Shown here: positions 44,791 through 53,493 of the stretch, piece after piece
Layout of the letters: each line of letters opens with the position of its first letter
Position numbering within the stretch: position 1 is the stretch's first letter
NCBI RefSeq assembly: GCF_025639885.1
Contig: NZ_CP106738.1
Span: 1,116,001 to 1,180,000, forward strand
Direction: 5' to 3'
Length of the DNA: 64,000 nucleotides
Source: Roseovarius pelagicus
Lineage (GTDB): Bacteria > Pseudomonadota > Alphaproteobacteria > Rhodobacterales > Rhodobacteraceae
Program-made: the position numbers and the translations under genes
Notes under the pieces: model-generated
Seen by the model: only the letters and a program-made list of their open reading frames with translations
Database searches by the model: none
What the model was told of the DNA's origin: nothing

Positions 44791-46077
44791 TTAGATCCCG
44801 AAACGGTCACGGAAACGGTAAACCATGATTGACGGGGCCAGAAACCACGGGTTCCCGGTGTAGAAGGGTCGCGTCGGGAATGGAATACGCCCAAAGGCCG
44901 TCTCGCCCGCCGGATCATCCGCCGCCTGAAGGCCGATCTTCATGCCCAGATAGCTGGCCATGCCCACGCCTGAGCCACAATAGCCCATGGCATAGTACAG
45001 TCCGTCGTCTTGTCCGCAGTGCATCAGCGTGTCGAAAGTATATCCGACATACCCGGACCAAGAATAGCTGATCTTGACGGTTTCCAACTCGGGAAACAGC
45101 GCAACCAGCATACTCTTCAGACGCGGGCCGGTGATGGTCGGGTTCATCTCTTTCAATGATACGCGCCCGCCAAACAGGATACGTTTGCGATCAGGCGAAG
45201 GGCGATAGTAGACAACCAGCTTGCGTGTGTCTGACAGCACCCGGTTGGTGGGCATCAGCCGATCCATCTGCGCCTTCGGCAACTCTTCGGTCGCAATGAT
45301 ATAGGACCCGATAGGTATGACCCGGCGCTGCTGCCATGGCGTCAGCCCGGTCGTATAGCCGTTCGTGGCAACGATGACGCGTTTTGCCATCACCTCGCCC
45401 CGTTCGGTGCGTACGCGAAATCCCGGTGCCTGCCGATCGATTGCCGTTACACGACAATGCGACACCATTTGCGCGCCGGCCTTGCGCACCACATCGCGCA
45501 ATCCCTTGTGGTAGAGTGCCGGATGCACGCTTGCGTGTTTGGGAAAGACGATCCCCCCATAATAAGCGTCGGTGCCCAACTCGGCATGCTGATCCGCGCG
45601 CGGGACCATGAATGCCTCGGTGTCGATCCCGTCGCCCATAGATGCCACATACGCCGCCAGCTTGTCATACTGCCCGGCCGTGTGCGCACCGTGAAAGCGA
45701 CCCGGCACACGCAAATGACAGTCGATTCCTTCTTCGGCGATAAAGTCCTGAAAGTAATCCAGCGATGCTTGGGCATCGTGGATGATCCCGCGAGCCGTGT
45801 CTTCACCATAGCGCCGTTTGAGCGCCGCGAAATCAGGTTTGATAGAGGTCGAAACCTGCCCGCCATTGCGGCTGCTGGCGCCATGGCCCAACGCTTCTGC
45901 CTCAAGCACCAGTGTGCTGCGCCCGGCGCGCGCGGTGCGCAGCGCGGCATGTAGGCCAGTGTAACCTGATCCAATGACAAGAACATCAACTGTTTTTGGC
46001 AATTCGCTGCTGCGCGCGTCCTCGGGCGCGGCTGCATCCCACCAGTAGGGCTGGTCCTTGAAATCATCTGTGAACAT
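44791..46077 (-). CDS. FAD-dependent amine oxidoreductase, PuuB/OrdL-like
   Basis: A 428-residue DAO-fold flavoprotein. GSGYTGLHAALRTARAG starts at residue 36, the GHGASSRNGGQVSTSIK region binds FAD, and a C-terminal GYCGSGVGMASYLG loop is typical for gamma-glutamylputrescine oxidase (PuuB/OrdL). It oxidises a primary or gamma-glutamylated amine to an aldehyde. Its start lies immediately after the stop of the GMC oxidoreductase gene. Last gene of the ABC/GMC operon; polyamine breakdown is likely but the exact amine is not determined. Confidence 0.82.
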   Translation of the reverse strand: MFTDDFKDQPYWWDAAAPEDARSSELPKTVDVLVIGSGYTGLHAALRTARAGRSTLVLEAEALGHGASSRNGGQVSTSIKPDFAALKRRYGEDTARGIIHDAQASLDYFQDFIAEEGIDCHLRVPGRFHGAHTAGQYDKLAAYVASMGDGIDTEAFMVPRADQHAELGTDAYYGGIVFPKHASVHPALYHKGLRDVVRKAGAQMVSHCRVTAIDRQAPGFRVRTERGEVMAKRVIVATNGYTTGLTPWQQRRVIPIGSYIIATEELPKAQMDRLMPTNRVLSDTRKLVVYYRPSPDRKRILFGGRVSLKEMNPTITGPRLKSMLVALFPELETVKISYSWSGYVGYTFDTLMHCGQDDGLYYAMGYCGSGVGMASYLGMKIGLQAADDPAGETAFGRIPFPTRPFYTGNPWFLAPSIMVYRFRDRFGI

Positions 46078-47700
46078 CTACTGCCCCTTTGCATCCTCAA
46101 GGATCATATCGGCCCCCTTTTCCCCCACCATGATCGCGGGAGCATTGGTGTTGCCAGATGTAAGCGTCGGAAATATTGACGCATCCACCACACGCAACCC
46201 TTGCAAACCGTAGACCCGCAAACGTGAATCGACAACATCCACCTGCGGGTCCGGCCCCATTCGGCAGGTACTGACCGGGTGAAAGACGGTGCCAGCGCGA
46301 GCGCGAACATCGGCGGCAAAATCTGCGTCGCTTTGCACGTCGCGGCCCGGAACAATCTCGGCTTCGATAATATCGGCAAGAGCGGGTGCGGCAGCAAGTT
46401 TGCGGATAAATCGCAACCCCTCGATTTGCTCCTGCATGTCGAAATCCGTGCTGAGGTAATTGGGATGAATAGCAGGCGGCGCGAACGGGTCCGCACTGGC
46501 GATCTCGATATGACCACGGCTGGTGGGCCGTGTTGGCTGCGACCCGATCAGGAAACCGGCAAATGGGTCGGGGTTCATCAGCGGACGTTTACCCGGCGGG
46601 GCCTTGGTATAGCTGACCGGGGAGAAGAAGAGTTGCATGTTGGGTCGTGTCAGCCCAGCGCGCGTGCGGACAAATCCGCCCCCCTGATTGACCCCGAGTG
46701 ACAGTGGCCCGCCACGGGTCAAAACATAACGCATCCCCTGCCAAAGCTTGCCGTACCAACTGTGCAACTGGTTGTTGAGGGTCGGCAGCTTGGAGCGATA
46801 GAGGAAATCCATGCCCAGATGGTCCTGCAAATGCTGCCCCACGCCGGGCGTATCCTGCACGACATCGACCCCGTGTTCGCGCAAGAGCGCCCCCGGCCCC
46901 ACGCCCGACAATTGCAAGAGTTGCGGCGAGTTGACCGCACCCGCCGATACGATCACTTCACGTGACGCCATCGCGCGACAGGTTTTTCCGTTCTGGACGT
47001 ACTCCACCCCGCCCGCGCGTGTCCCGTCAAAGATCAGCCGAGTCGCCATCGCGCGCTTTTCTATCCGCAGATTGGCGCGTCCGCGCGCAGGCCGGATATA
47101 GGCGCGCGCCGTGCTCATCCGCATGCCATCACGGGCTGTGTTCTGATAGGTGCCTACGCCCTCTTGGCGCGCACCGTTGAAATCGGGATTGTGCGGCACC
47201 TGTATCTGTTCGCCCGCCTTGATGAAGTTCTGGCAGAGCGGATGCAGGTAGCGATCCATCGTGCTCACCGCGAGCGGCCCGTCGCCGCCGCGCCAGTCAT
47301 CCGCGCCACGATCATTGCTCTCTGATTTGCGGAAATAGGGCAGCACATCATCCCAGCCCCAGCCCGGATTCCCCATCGCGCGCCAATCTTCGAAATCCTC
47401 CGCCTGCCCGCGGACGTAAACCATTGCGTTGATTGAACTGGAGCCGCCCATGACCTTGCCGCGGGGCCAATAGCTCACGCGTCCGTTCAGGCCTGCATCG
47501 GGCTGGCTCTGGTACATCCAGTTGACGGATTTGCGGTAGAACGTCTTGCCATAGCCGATCGGCATCCAAATCCACAGACTGGCATCCGACCCGCCGGCTT
47601 CCAGCAGCAACACACGGTATTTACCATCCGCACTCAGCCGGTTCGCCAAAACACAGCCTGCTGACCCCGCTCCGACGATGACGAAATCATAACGATCCAT
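46078..47700 (-). CDS. GMC-family oxidoreductase, choline-dehydrogenase-like
   Basis: A 540-residue GMC flavoprotein. GAGSAG at residues 10-15 is the FAD motif; GKVMGGSSSINAMVYVRGQ (about 81-99) is GMC signature 1, and GAVNSPQLLQLSGVGP is signature 2. Catalytic His is in TVFHPVSTCRMG with Asn in SGNTNAPAI near the C-terminus. Family members oxidise choline or other alcohols to aldehydes. Not proven to be BetA: no betB or betI adjoin, and it sits between an ABC importer and an OrdL-like oxidase. Confidence 0.85.
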   Translation of the reverse strand: MDRYDFVIVGAGSAGCVLANRLSADGKYRVLLLEAGGSDASLWIWMPIGYGKTFYRKSVNWMYQSQPDAGLNGRVSYWPRGKVMGGSSSINAMVYVRGQAEDFEDWRAMGNPGWGWDDVLPYFRKSESNDRGADDWRGGDGPLAVSTMDRYLHPLCQNFIKAGEQIQVPHNPDFNGARQEGVGTYQNTARDGMRMSTARAYIRPARGRANLRIEKRAMATRLIFDGTRAGGVEYVQNGKTCRAMASREVIVSAGAVNSPQLLQLSGVGPGALLREHGVDVVQDTPGVGQHLQDHLGMDFLYRSKLPTLNNQLHSWYGKLWQGMRYVLTRGGPLSLGVNQGGGFVRTRAGLTRPNMQLFFSPVSYTKAPPGKRPLMNPDPFAGFLIGSQPTRPTSRGHIEIASADPFAPPAIHPNYLSTDFDMQEQIEGLRFIRKLAAAPALADIIEAEIVPGRDVQSDADFAADVRARAGTVFHPVSTCRMGPDPQVDVVDSRLRVYGLQGLRVVDASIFPTLTSGNTNAPAIMVGEKGADMILEDAKGQ

Positions 47701-47710
47701 TTTGTTCGCC

Positions 47711-48571
47711 TTAGCCGCCGGATTTATCGCGCTGGATCACGACACTGATCAGCGCCAAAAGACCCGAACCGACAATCAGGAAGAAGGATACCGCGTTCAG
47801 CACCGGAGTCGAGCCGACCTTGGCCATACGGTCAAACATGGTGATGGTCAGAGGCGATTCCGACCCGACAAGGAAGAGCGTCGTGTTGAAATTCTCGAAA
47901 CTGACCAGAAACGCGACAATGCCCGCTGCGATCATCGCGGGCCGCAGAAACGGTAGGGTGACAGTGCGCAGCACTTGCAAGCGGCTCGCACCGAGGTTCA
48001 GCGCGGCCTCTTCCATCGTGTAGTCGAATTTCTTCAGCCGCGCTGTGATCACCAGTGACGTGATCGTGGTGACAAACGAAAACTGCCCCAACACCACCAG
48101 CAGGATACCGGGTCGAAGGAATTCCAGTTCGATCCCATAGTTATCCTCTAGCCCGTTGGCGATGTTGCTGGCCATGACCAGAATCGAGATGCCGAGGATA
48201 ACGCCCGGAATGACGAGCGGCAGCACCATCAGGATGTAAAAGAAATTCTTGGCCGGAAAATCACCGCGGACGAAAAGGAATGCATTGCAGGTGCCCACGA
48301 AGACAGACAGCGATGACACCAGCACACCGATGATCGCAGAGTAATACAGCCCGCGCAGCAGACGACGATCGTGGAACATGCCCAGTTGCGGATCGGTATC
48401 GTTAAAGAACCAGTCGAGCGTGAAACCCTGCCACGGCAAGGCCGGAAACAGGGAATCGTTGAATGCAAACGTACCCGCCGCCACCAATGGAGCGGCGAGG
48501 AAGATGAAGAATGCGATCACATAGGCGCGGTAACCGAATAGGAGCGCCTTGTTCTGGGTTGCTACTGCCAT
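47711..48571 (-). CDS. ABC transporter permease, PotC/PotI type
   Basis: A 286-residue permease with six hydrophobic segments; EAA loop MEEAALNLGASRLQVLRTVTLPFL around residues 183-206. N-terminal tail is short. Separated by 13 bases from the preceding permease and 10 bases from the GMC gene. Polyamine-type family. Confidence 0.88.
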   Translation of the reverse strand: MAVATQNKALLFGYRAYVIAFFIFLAAPLVAAGTFAFNDSLFPALPWQGFTLDWFFNDTDPQLGMFHDRRLLRGLYYSAIIGVLVSSLSVFVGTCNAFLFVRGDFPAKNFFYILMVLPLVIPGVILGISILVMASNIANGLEDNYGIELEFLRPGILLVVLGQFSFVTTITSLVITARLKKFDYTMEEAALNLGASRLQVLRTVTLPFLRPAMIAAGIVAFLVSFENFNTTLFLVGSESPLTITMFDRMAKVGSTPVLNAVSFFLIVGSGLLALISVVIQRDKSGG

Positions 48572-48584
48572 CTGACTCTCCTCC

Positions 48585-49451
48585 TCAGCTCTTTGCCACG
48601 GTATTGGCCAGTGTCTGACCGGTCAGTTTGAGGCCCAACCACACCACCAGCGACGTGAATGCCAGCAGCAGGAAGCCGAAGGCCGCGCCGCTCTCCCAAT
48701 TGAACCGCGTAATGAACTGGTCATAGATTTGCTCGGTAAACCAACTGGAGTTTTTGCCGCCCAGCAGGATCGGGGTCAGGTAACTGCCCGCCGTGAGCAT
48801 AAACACCACGATACAGCCCGACACGATACCCGGCATGGCATAGGGCACAATGATTTTGCGCAGCACGGTAAAACCGCTGCCGCCAAGGTTATAGCCTGCC
48901 TCGATCATATCATCGCCCATGCCGTCCAGCGTGGACACCAATGGCACGATCATGAACAAAATCACGGTGTAGACAAGGCCGATGACCACCGTGACGTCGT
49001 TATAGAGAAATTCGATCGGTTGACTGACCAACCCTGTATTCTGCAGGAAAGTCGACACGACGCCGGTTTCGCGCAGCAGCAAAATCCAGCCAAACGCGCG
49101 GATCAGGTCGCTGACCCACAATGGAATGAGGCATAACAGGAACAGCGCCCCGCGCGACCGGTTGCCGGCAATCTTGGCGATATAGTAGGCAATCGGAAAC
49201 CCGATCAGCAGCGCCAGAACGGTTACCAGGATCGACATGGAGCCGGTGCGCAGCAGCGTGTTCCAGTAGATCGGTTCCTGAATGAAATCTATGTAGTTGC
49301 CAAAACCGAACTCGTAGACACGCGGCGCCACCTTCTCGCGCAGCGACAGGGCCACGATCCCAATATGCGGCAGGATGATCAGCAGCAGCAGCCAGAGCGC
49401 GAAAGGCGCAAAGAGCAGGATCAGCGAGAGGCGTTTGATGTCACTTTGCAT
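48585..49451 (-). CDS. ABC transporter permease, PotB/PotH type
   Basis: A 288-residue permease with six hydrophobic segments and an EAA-like loop (MIEAGYNLGGSGFTVLRKIIVP, about 181-202) in the last third; the alanine is replaced by glycine, a common variation. Start lies five bases after the ATPase stop. Partner of the permease encoded at 47711-48571. Confidence 0.88.
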   Translation of the reverse strand: MQSDIKRLSLILLFAPFALWLLLLIILPHIGIVALSLREKVAPRVYEFGFGNYIDFIQEPIYWNTLLRTGSMSILVTVLALLIGFPIAYYIAKIAGNRSRGALFLLCLIPLWVSDLIRAFGWILLLRETGVVSTFLQNTGLVSQPIEFLYNDVTVVIGLVYTVILFMIVPLVSTLDGMGDDMIEAGYNLGGSGFTVLRKIIVPYAMPGIVSGCIVVFMLTAGSYLTPILLGGKNSSWFTEQIYDQFITRFNWESGAAFGFLLLAFTSLVVWLGLKLTGQTLANTVAKS

Positions 49452-49456
49452 CTATC

Positions 49457-50569
49457 CTACCCCGCGAAACACATGGTCTGTTGTGCTGCCCAGCTAAGGC
49501 AGACGCCATCGCCTTGGCGCAAATCCTCTGCCCCACCGGTCACGACGACATCGGCCTCTATCAGCTCGGCGCTGGGGCCGCGCACCAGAACTCTGCTATT
49601 GGCCCCGTTGAAGAGAACGGAATCGACAGTGCCGGTCAGCGTGTTGTCAGCATTGGCCGCGCTACCTGCTTTCTGTGCGGTGATAAACTCTGGGCGCACG
49701 AATATCTCGACCGTCTGCCCCGCGTTCAGTTCCTCGCCCTTGCGGCGTTTGCAGATCATGGTCAGTCCGGCATCAGTCTCAACCCGCGCGCTGTCGGATT
49801 TCACCTCGGCGACCTTGCCTTTCCAGCGGTTCGAGTCGCCGACAAAACCCGCGACGAAACTGGTCGCCGGGTTATGATAGAGCGCCTCGGGTCGCCCGAT
49901 CTGTTCAAAACGACCGTTGTTCATGATGGCAACGTGATCAGACATCACCAGCGCCTCTGATTGGTCATGGGTGATGTAGACAAACGTGGTGTTGAACTGG
50001 TGTTGCAACAGCTTCAACTCGATCTTCATCGCCTCGCGCAGCTTCAGGTCCAGCGCGCCGAGCGGTTCATCGAGCAACAGCACATCAGGGTCCAGAACCA
50101 TGCAGCGCGCAATCGCGATACGTTGCTTCTGCCCGCCCGAGAGCTGATGTATTTCACGTTGCGCCACATCGGGCAACGCGATCCGGTCCAACACGTCGCG
50201 CACCTTGCCTTCGATTTCGGATTTTGGCGTGCCTGCGCAACGCAGCCCGTAGGCGATATTGTCATAGACATTCATCATCGGGAACAGCGCGAGGTGTTGG
50301 AACACCATCTTTACGTTGCGCTTGTTCGGCGGCACATCGAGGACCGAGCGGCCCTTGATGCGGATATCGCCGCTGGTCGGGTTTTCGAACCCGGCGATCA
50401 TGCGCATCAGCGTTGTCTTGCCACAGCCCGATGGACCGAGGATCGAAAAGAACGACCCTGACGGAATTTCAAAAGATACATCCTCGACCGCGCGGATCGA
50501 TCCGAAATCCTTGGTGATGTTGGTGCATTCCAGATCGTAGGCAGCTTGGTCACTCATTGGGGCGTCCAT
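49457..50569 (-). CDS. ABC transporter ATP-binding protein, PotA type
   Basis: A 370-residue ATPase. Walker A GPSGCGKTT at about 44-52, VFQHLALFPM Q-loop, LSGGQKQRIAIARC signature, Walker B LLLDEPLGALD and a TOBE-type end. ATG 50569 or an in-frame ATG at 50557 are both possible, with no clear RBS at either. Third polyamine-type ATPase in the window, distinct in sequence from those at 8355 and 39698. Confidence 0.9.
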   Translation of the reverse strand: MDAPMSDQAAYDLECTNITKDFGSIRAVEDVSFEIPSGSFFSILGPSGCGKTTLMRMIAGFENPTSGDIRIKGRSVLDVPPNKRNVKMVFQHLALFPMMNVYDNIAYGLRCAGTPKSEIEGKVRDVLDRIALPDVAQREIHQLSGGQKQRIAIARCMVLDPDVLLLDEPLGALDLKLREAMKIELKLLQHQFNTTFVYITHDQSEALVMSDHVAIMNNGRFEQIGRPEALYHNPATSFVAGFVGDSNRWKGKVAEVKSDSARVETDAGLTMICKRRKGEELNAGQTVEIFVRPEFITAQKAGSAANADNTLTGTVDSVLFNGANSRVLVRGPSAELIEADVVVTGGAEDLRQGDGVCLSWAAQQTMCFAG

Positions 50570-50590
50570 CTTGGGATGTTGAAAATAGGT

Positions 50591-50620
50591 GGGGCGGCGC
50601 GCACATCGGCACGCCGCCCC
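50591..50620 (-). terminator. GC-rich hairpin after the binding-protein gene
   Basis: GGGGCGGCG (50591-50599) and CGCCGCCCC (50612-50620) give a perfect 9-bp stem, with additional pairing inside. On the minus strand it is followed by ACCTATTTTC, a weak T tract. It lies between the receptor stop (50636) and the ATPase start (50569). Confidence 0.6.
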
Positions 50621-50635
50621 AAGGATCAGATCAGA

Positions 50636-51715
50636 TCATTCGCTGCCCGTGGCCGCTTTGATCTTTTCCAGAGTCTTGCCTTCCATGTCCTCTACACCCG
50701 GAGGGATGTTGGCGAAGAATTTCAGGTTGTCGATATCTGCATCGGTAAAGGCGGCGTTGACAGCCATCTTCTTGTCCTCGGGCAGCAGATCCTTGGCCCC
50801 TTTGACGGAGGCAATAGCACCCGTGCTGCCGGACATGATCGTGACATTCTCGGGCTCGAGCACGAAGTTGATCCACTTGTAGGCTGCATCATCCGCCTTA
50901 CCCTTGCGCGGGATGGCAAAGGTATCGATCCACGCCAGTGCGCCGGTTTCTGGCGGCACAAACACGATATCAGGGTTTTGCGCGAACAGCCGGTAGGCCG
51001 TGCTGTCCCATGTTTCGGACGCGACGATTTCGCCTGACAGCATCATTGCGGACAGATCATCGCCACCCTTCCAGTAGGCTTTGATATTGGATTTGCATTC
51101 GATCAGCTTTTCCGCGACCTCGTCGAGGATGTTCTGATACTCGTCCAGATCGGCATAGGCCGCAAACGGGTCTTTGCCCATTGCAAATGCTGTGCCCAGC
51201 AGGATTGTACGCTTAAGGCGCATCGACGTTTTGCCCTGATACGCGGGATCGCACAGGTCATCCCAGCCGTTGAAATCGGGGGCTTCCTTCTTGTTCTTCA
51301 TCAGGCCGGAGGTGCCCCACTGGTGCGGCACGGCATAGACTTCACCGTCGATGGTGGTGTTGGCTTTCACACCATTCAGCAGCGATTCGTTCATCACATC
51401 TGTGTTGATCTTGCTCAGATCGAGCGGCTTGTAGATGTCATATTCCAGCTGGGCGGCATAAATCCGGTCATGGCTGGGCTGGGCAAGGTCAAAGCCAGCG
51501 CCGCCGGTGGCGCGCAGCTTGGCAATCATTTCTTCGTTGTTCGAGAACGTGACTTCAACGTTGATGTCGGGATACTTTTCCTCGAACTTTTGAACCAGTT
51601 CCTCTGGCGCATAAGAACCCCAAGTCATCAGGCGCAGTGTTTCGGCCGATCCGACCGATACCGTTCCCATCATTAACGCGGCAACAAGGCCCGTTGTTTT
51701 AAGTGTTCTGATCAT
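50636..51715 (-). CDS. Periplasmic substrate-binding protein of a PotD/PotF-type ABC importer
   Basis: A 359-residue receptor with a Sec signal peptide (basic MIRTLKTTG, hydrophobic core, cut near SVGSA at residue 24). The mature part begins TLRLMTWGSYAPEELV, the opening of PotD/PotF receptors, and includes MLSGEIVASETWDS and PETGALAWIDTF. First gene of the operon ending with GMC and OrdL-like genes. Polyamine is the likely substrate class; specificity residues not assigned. Confidence 0.9.
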   Translation of the reverse strand: MIRTLKTTGLVAALMMGTVSVGSAETLRLMTWGSYAPEELVQKFEEKYPDINVEVTFSNNEEMIAKLRATGGAGFDLAQPSHDRIYAAQLEYDIYKPLDLSKINTDVMNESLLNGVKANTTIDGEVYAVPHQWGTSGLMKNKKEAPDFNGWDDLCDPAYQGKTSMRLKRTILLGTAFAMGKDPFAAYADLDEYQNILDEVAEKLIECKSNIKAYWKGGDDLSAMMLSGEIVASETWDSTAYRLFAQNPDIVFVPPETGALAWIDTFAIPRKGKADDAAYKWINFVLEPENVTIMSGSTGAIASVKGAKDLLPEDKKMAVNAAFTDADIDNLKFFANIPPGVEDMEGKTLEKIKAATGSE

Positions 51716-51786
51716 TTGATCCTCCCTTATGTACGGCGCAGATGCACCGCTATTATGGTCAAATTGCCGCCAAAGCTTAGGCGTAG

Positions 51787-51832
51787 ATTGGTCTGCCTCT
51801 CATATCCATTATGGAAAATTGTGCAGACCAAT
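51787..51832. promoter_or_regulatory. Long-spaced inverted repeat upstream of the ABC receptor gene
   Basis: ATTGGTCTGC (51787-51796) and GCAGACCAAT (51823-51832) are perfect 10-bp arms 26 bases apart, in the 117-base gap between the receptor start (51715) and the MocR stop (51833). Arm centres are 36 bases apart. A site for a dimeric regulator, perhaps the adjacent MocR protein, is plausible; a transcript hairpin is the alternative. Confidence 0.55.
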
Positions 51833-53313
51833 TCAAACCCGAAGTGCAGGCATCTCTCGCAGCACCCTAATCCCAGCACGAATCTCGTCCGGGCCGGTGC
51901 TACCAAAGCCGAGTACCAACCCATTGTAACCAAGAGGCGACAGCGCGTAACGACTAATCGGAACAATCGTGACTCCGGCACTCCGCGCCTGATTTATCAG
52001 CAGTTGCACGTCCACCCGACCATCCAACAGTGCCGTTGTGTGGAACCCGCTCGTCGTTGGCTGCACCTTGATACTCTCTGGCAGGGCGGGTGATTCTTCC
52101 ATCAGTGTCTGATAGCGCGCCTTGTAGAGCCGCCGCATGATACGGATATGCGTGGCAAACAGGCCCTCATCCATGAATTCGGCCACACTGGCCTGAGTTG
52201 CGGTGGGCGGAGTGCTGATCCAACTGGCAAAAAGACGATCAAATGCCGTGACCAGACTGCGCGGGACCAGAACAAACCCCAATCGCAACGATGGAAACAT
52301 CGTCTTGGAGAACGTCCCGACATAGAGCACGCGATCCTCGGTATCGATACTCTTGAGCGGTGGCATGGGGCGATCACCGTAGTAAAACTCACCATCATAA
52401 TCATCCTCGATGATGAGGGCCTGTGCCGCATTCGCCGCCTCCAGCAACTCCAGTCGACGCGCCAGTGACATGACGTGCCCCAACGGTTGCTGGTGCGACG
52501 GGGTGACGAAAGCCAGCCGGAAATGCGGCGCCTTGGCGCGTCCCTCCTCTACATCCAGCCCCTCAGCGCCCACGTTTACGGGCACCAGATCCGCTCCGGC
52601 CGCGATCAGAGCGTTGCGCGCCCCGGTGGCGCCGGGGTTCTCGTACCAAACCCCGTCACCGGGATTAAGCAGCACCCGGCCAATCAGCGAAAATGCCTGT
52701 TGCGCGCCGCCGGTCACGAAAATCTGGTCGGGATCACACTTGATCCCCCGGCTGGCATTTAGGTGACTGGCAATGGCGCGGCGCAATCCCGGATGACCTG
52801 CGGGCGGGCCATATCCCATAATTGTCTCGCGGTCACCGCGCAGATGTCGGGCCGAAATCCGCGCCCAATGTGCAACGGGAAACGCATCGAGCGCGGGCAG
52901 TGCCGTGACGAAGGCACCTGCGCTGTGAGGTAACTGCGCGCGCGGTGCATACGCTTCGAACGCATGGTCGATGGTATGCGACAGGCGCGGCGTGGGCGCC
53001 GGCACACCGGGGGGGCAGCGACGGGGGGTGTCGGGCGTTGATGCTCCAGAATGTCGCTGACAAAGGTGCCCGCACCAACACGAGAGACCAGCATTCCCTC
53101 GGCGACCAGCCGTTCAATCGCGTCAATCACAGTGGTGCGCGACACCCCCACTTCTCGCGCCAGAATACGGCTGGCTGGCAGCCGGTCACCCGGTCCCAGC
53201 CCCCCTGATAGGATGATATCACGCAAGGCGAGGTAGAGTTGCACGCTCACTTTTCGGGGCGCATCACGATCAATCGCGATCGAGGACAAGAGTGCGCCAG
53301 CCTGTTGTTTCAT
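51833..53313 (-). pseudogene. MocR-type PLP-dependent regulator, frameshifted at a G7/C7 run
   Basis: Two frames together make one MocR protein: an N-terminal GntR winged helix (from ATG 53313, RBS GGGAGG; QLYLALRDIILSGGLGPGDRLPASR and GVSRTTVIDAIERL) and a C-terminal aminotransferase-fold domain (IMGYGPPAGHPGLRRAIASHL, IIEDDYDGEFYY, and the lysine region VGTFSKTMFPSLRLGF). The break falls in the linker: the run at 53009-53015 has seven G (plus strand), and eight would join the frames. Repaired length is about 493 residues, normal for MocR. It would control the divergent gene at 53494 and/or the ABC operon downstream. Sequencing error or real loss cannot be separated here. Confidence 0.82.
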
Positions 53314-53347
53314 CTGGCGCCTCCCCATTATCCACAAAAATCGGCAC

Positions 53348-53396
53348 GACAAATTGGCCTGACAAATTGGCCGTAATGGACCTATCTTAGGGTCCA
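53348..53396. promoter_or_regulatory. Direct repeat plus inverted repeat in the MocR/enolase divergent region
   Basis: GACAAATTGGCC occurs twice, at 53348-53359 and 53361-53372, offset by 13 bases; immediately after lies TGGACC (53377-53382) with GGTCCA (53391-53396). MocR regulators commonly bind direct repeats in such divergent promoters, and the motif core resembles the ATTGG arm at 51787. Candidate autoregulatory site. Confidence 0.6.
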
Positions 53397-53424
53397 ATTC
53401 TGCTTATGGTCAATGCCAGTATCA

Positions 53425-53453
53425 CGTCGGTATTGCGTCGGTATTGCGTAGGT
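53425..53453. repeat. Short tandem repeat upstream of the enolase-superfamily gene
   Basis: CGTCGGTATTG is repeated exactly at 53425-53435 and 53436-53446, followed by a partial third copy CGTAGGT (53447-53453). It is in the 5' leader or promoter of the gene starting at 53494. An 11-base period puts the copies on the same helix face, so cooperative protein binding is possible; slippage-generated repeat is the simple alternative. Confidence 0.6.
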
Positions 53454-53493
53454 CCGATGCCCCGTCAGTTCTCAAAATTGCGCCGGATGTCCC

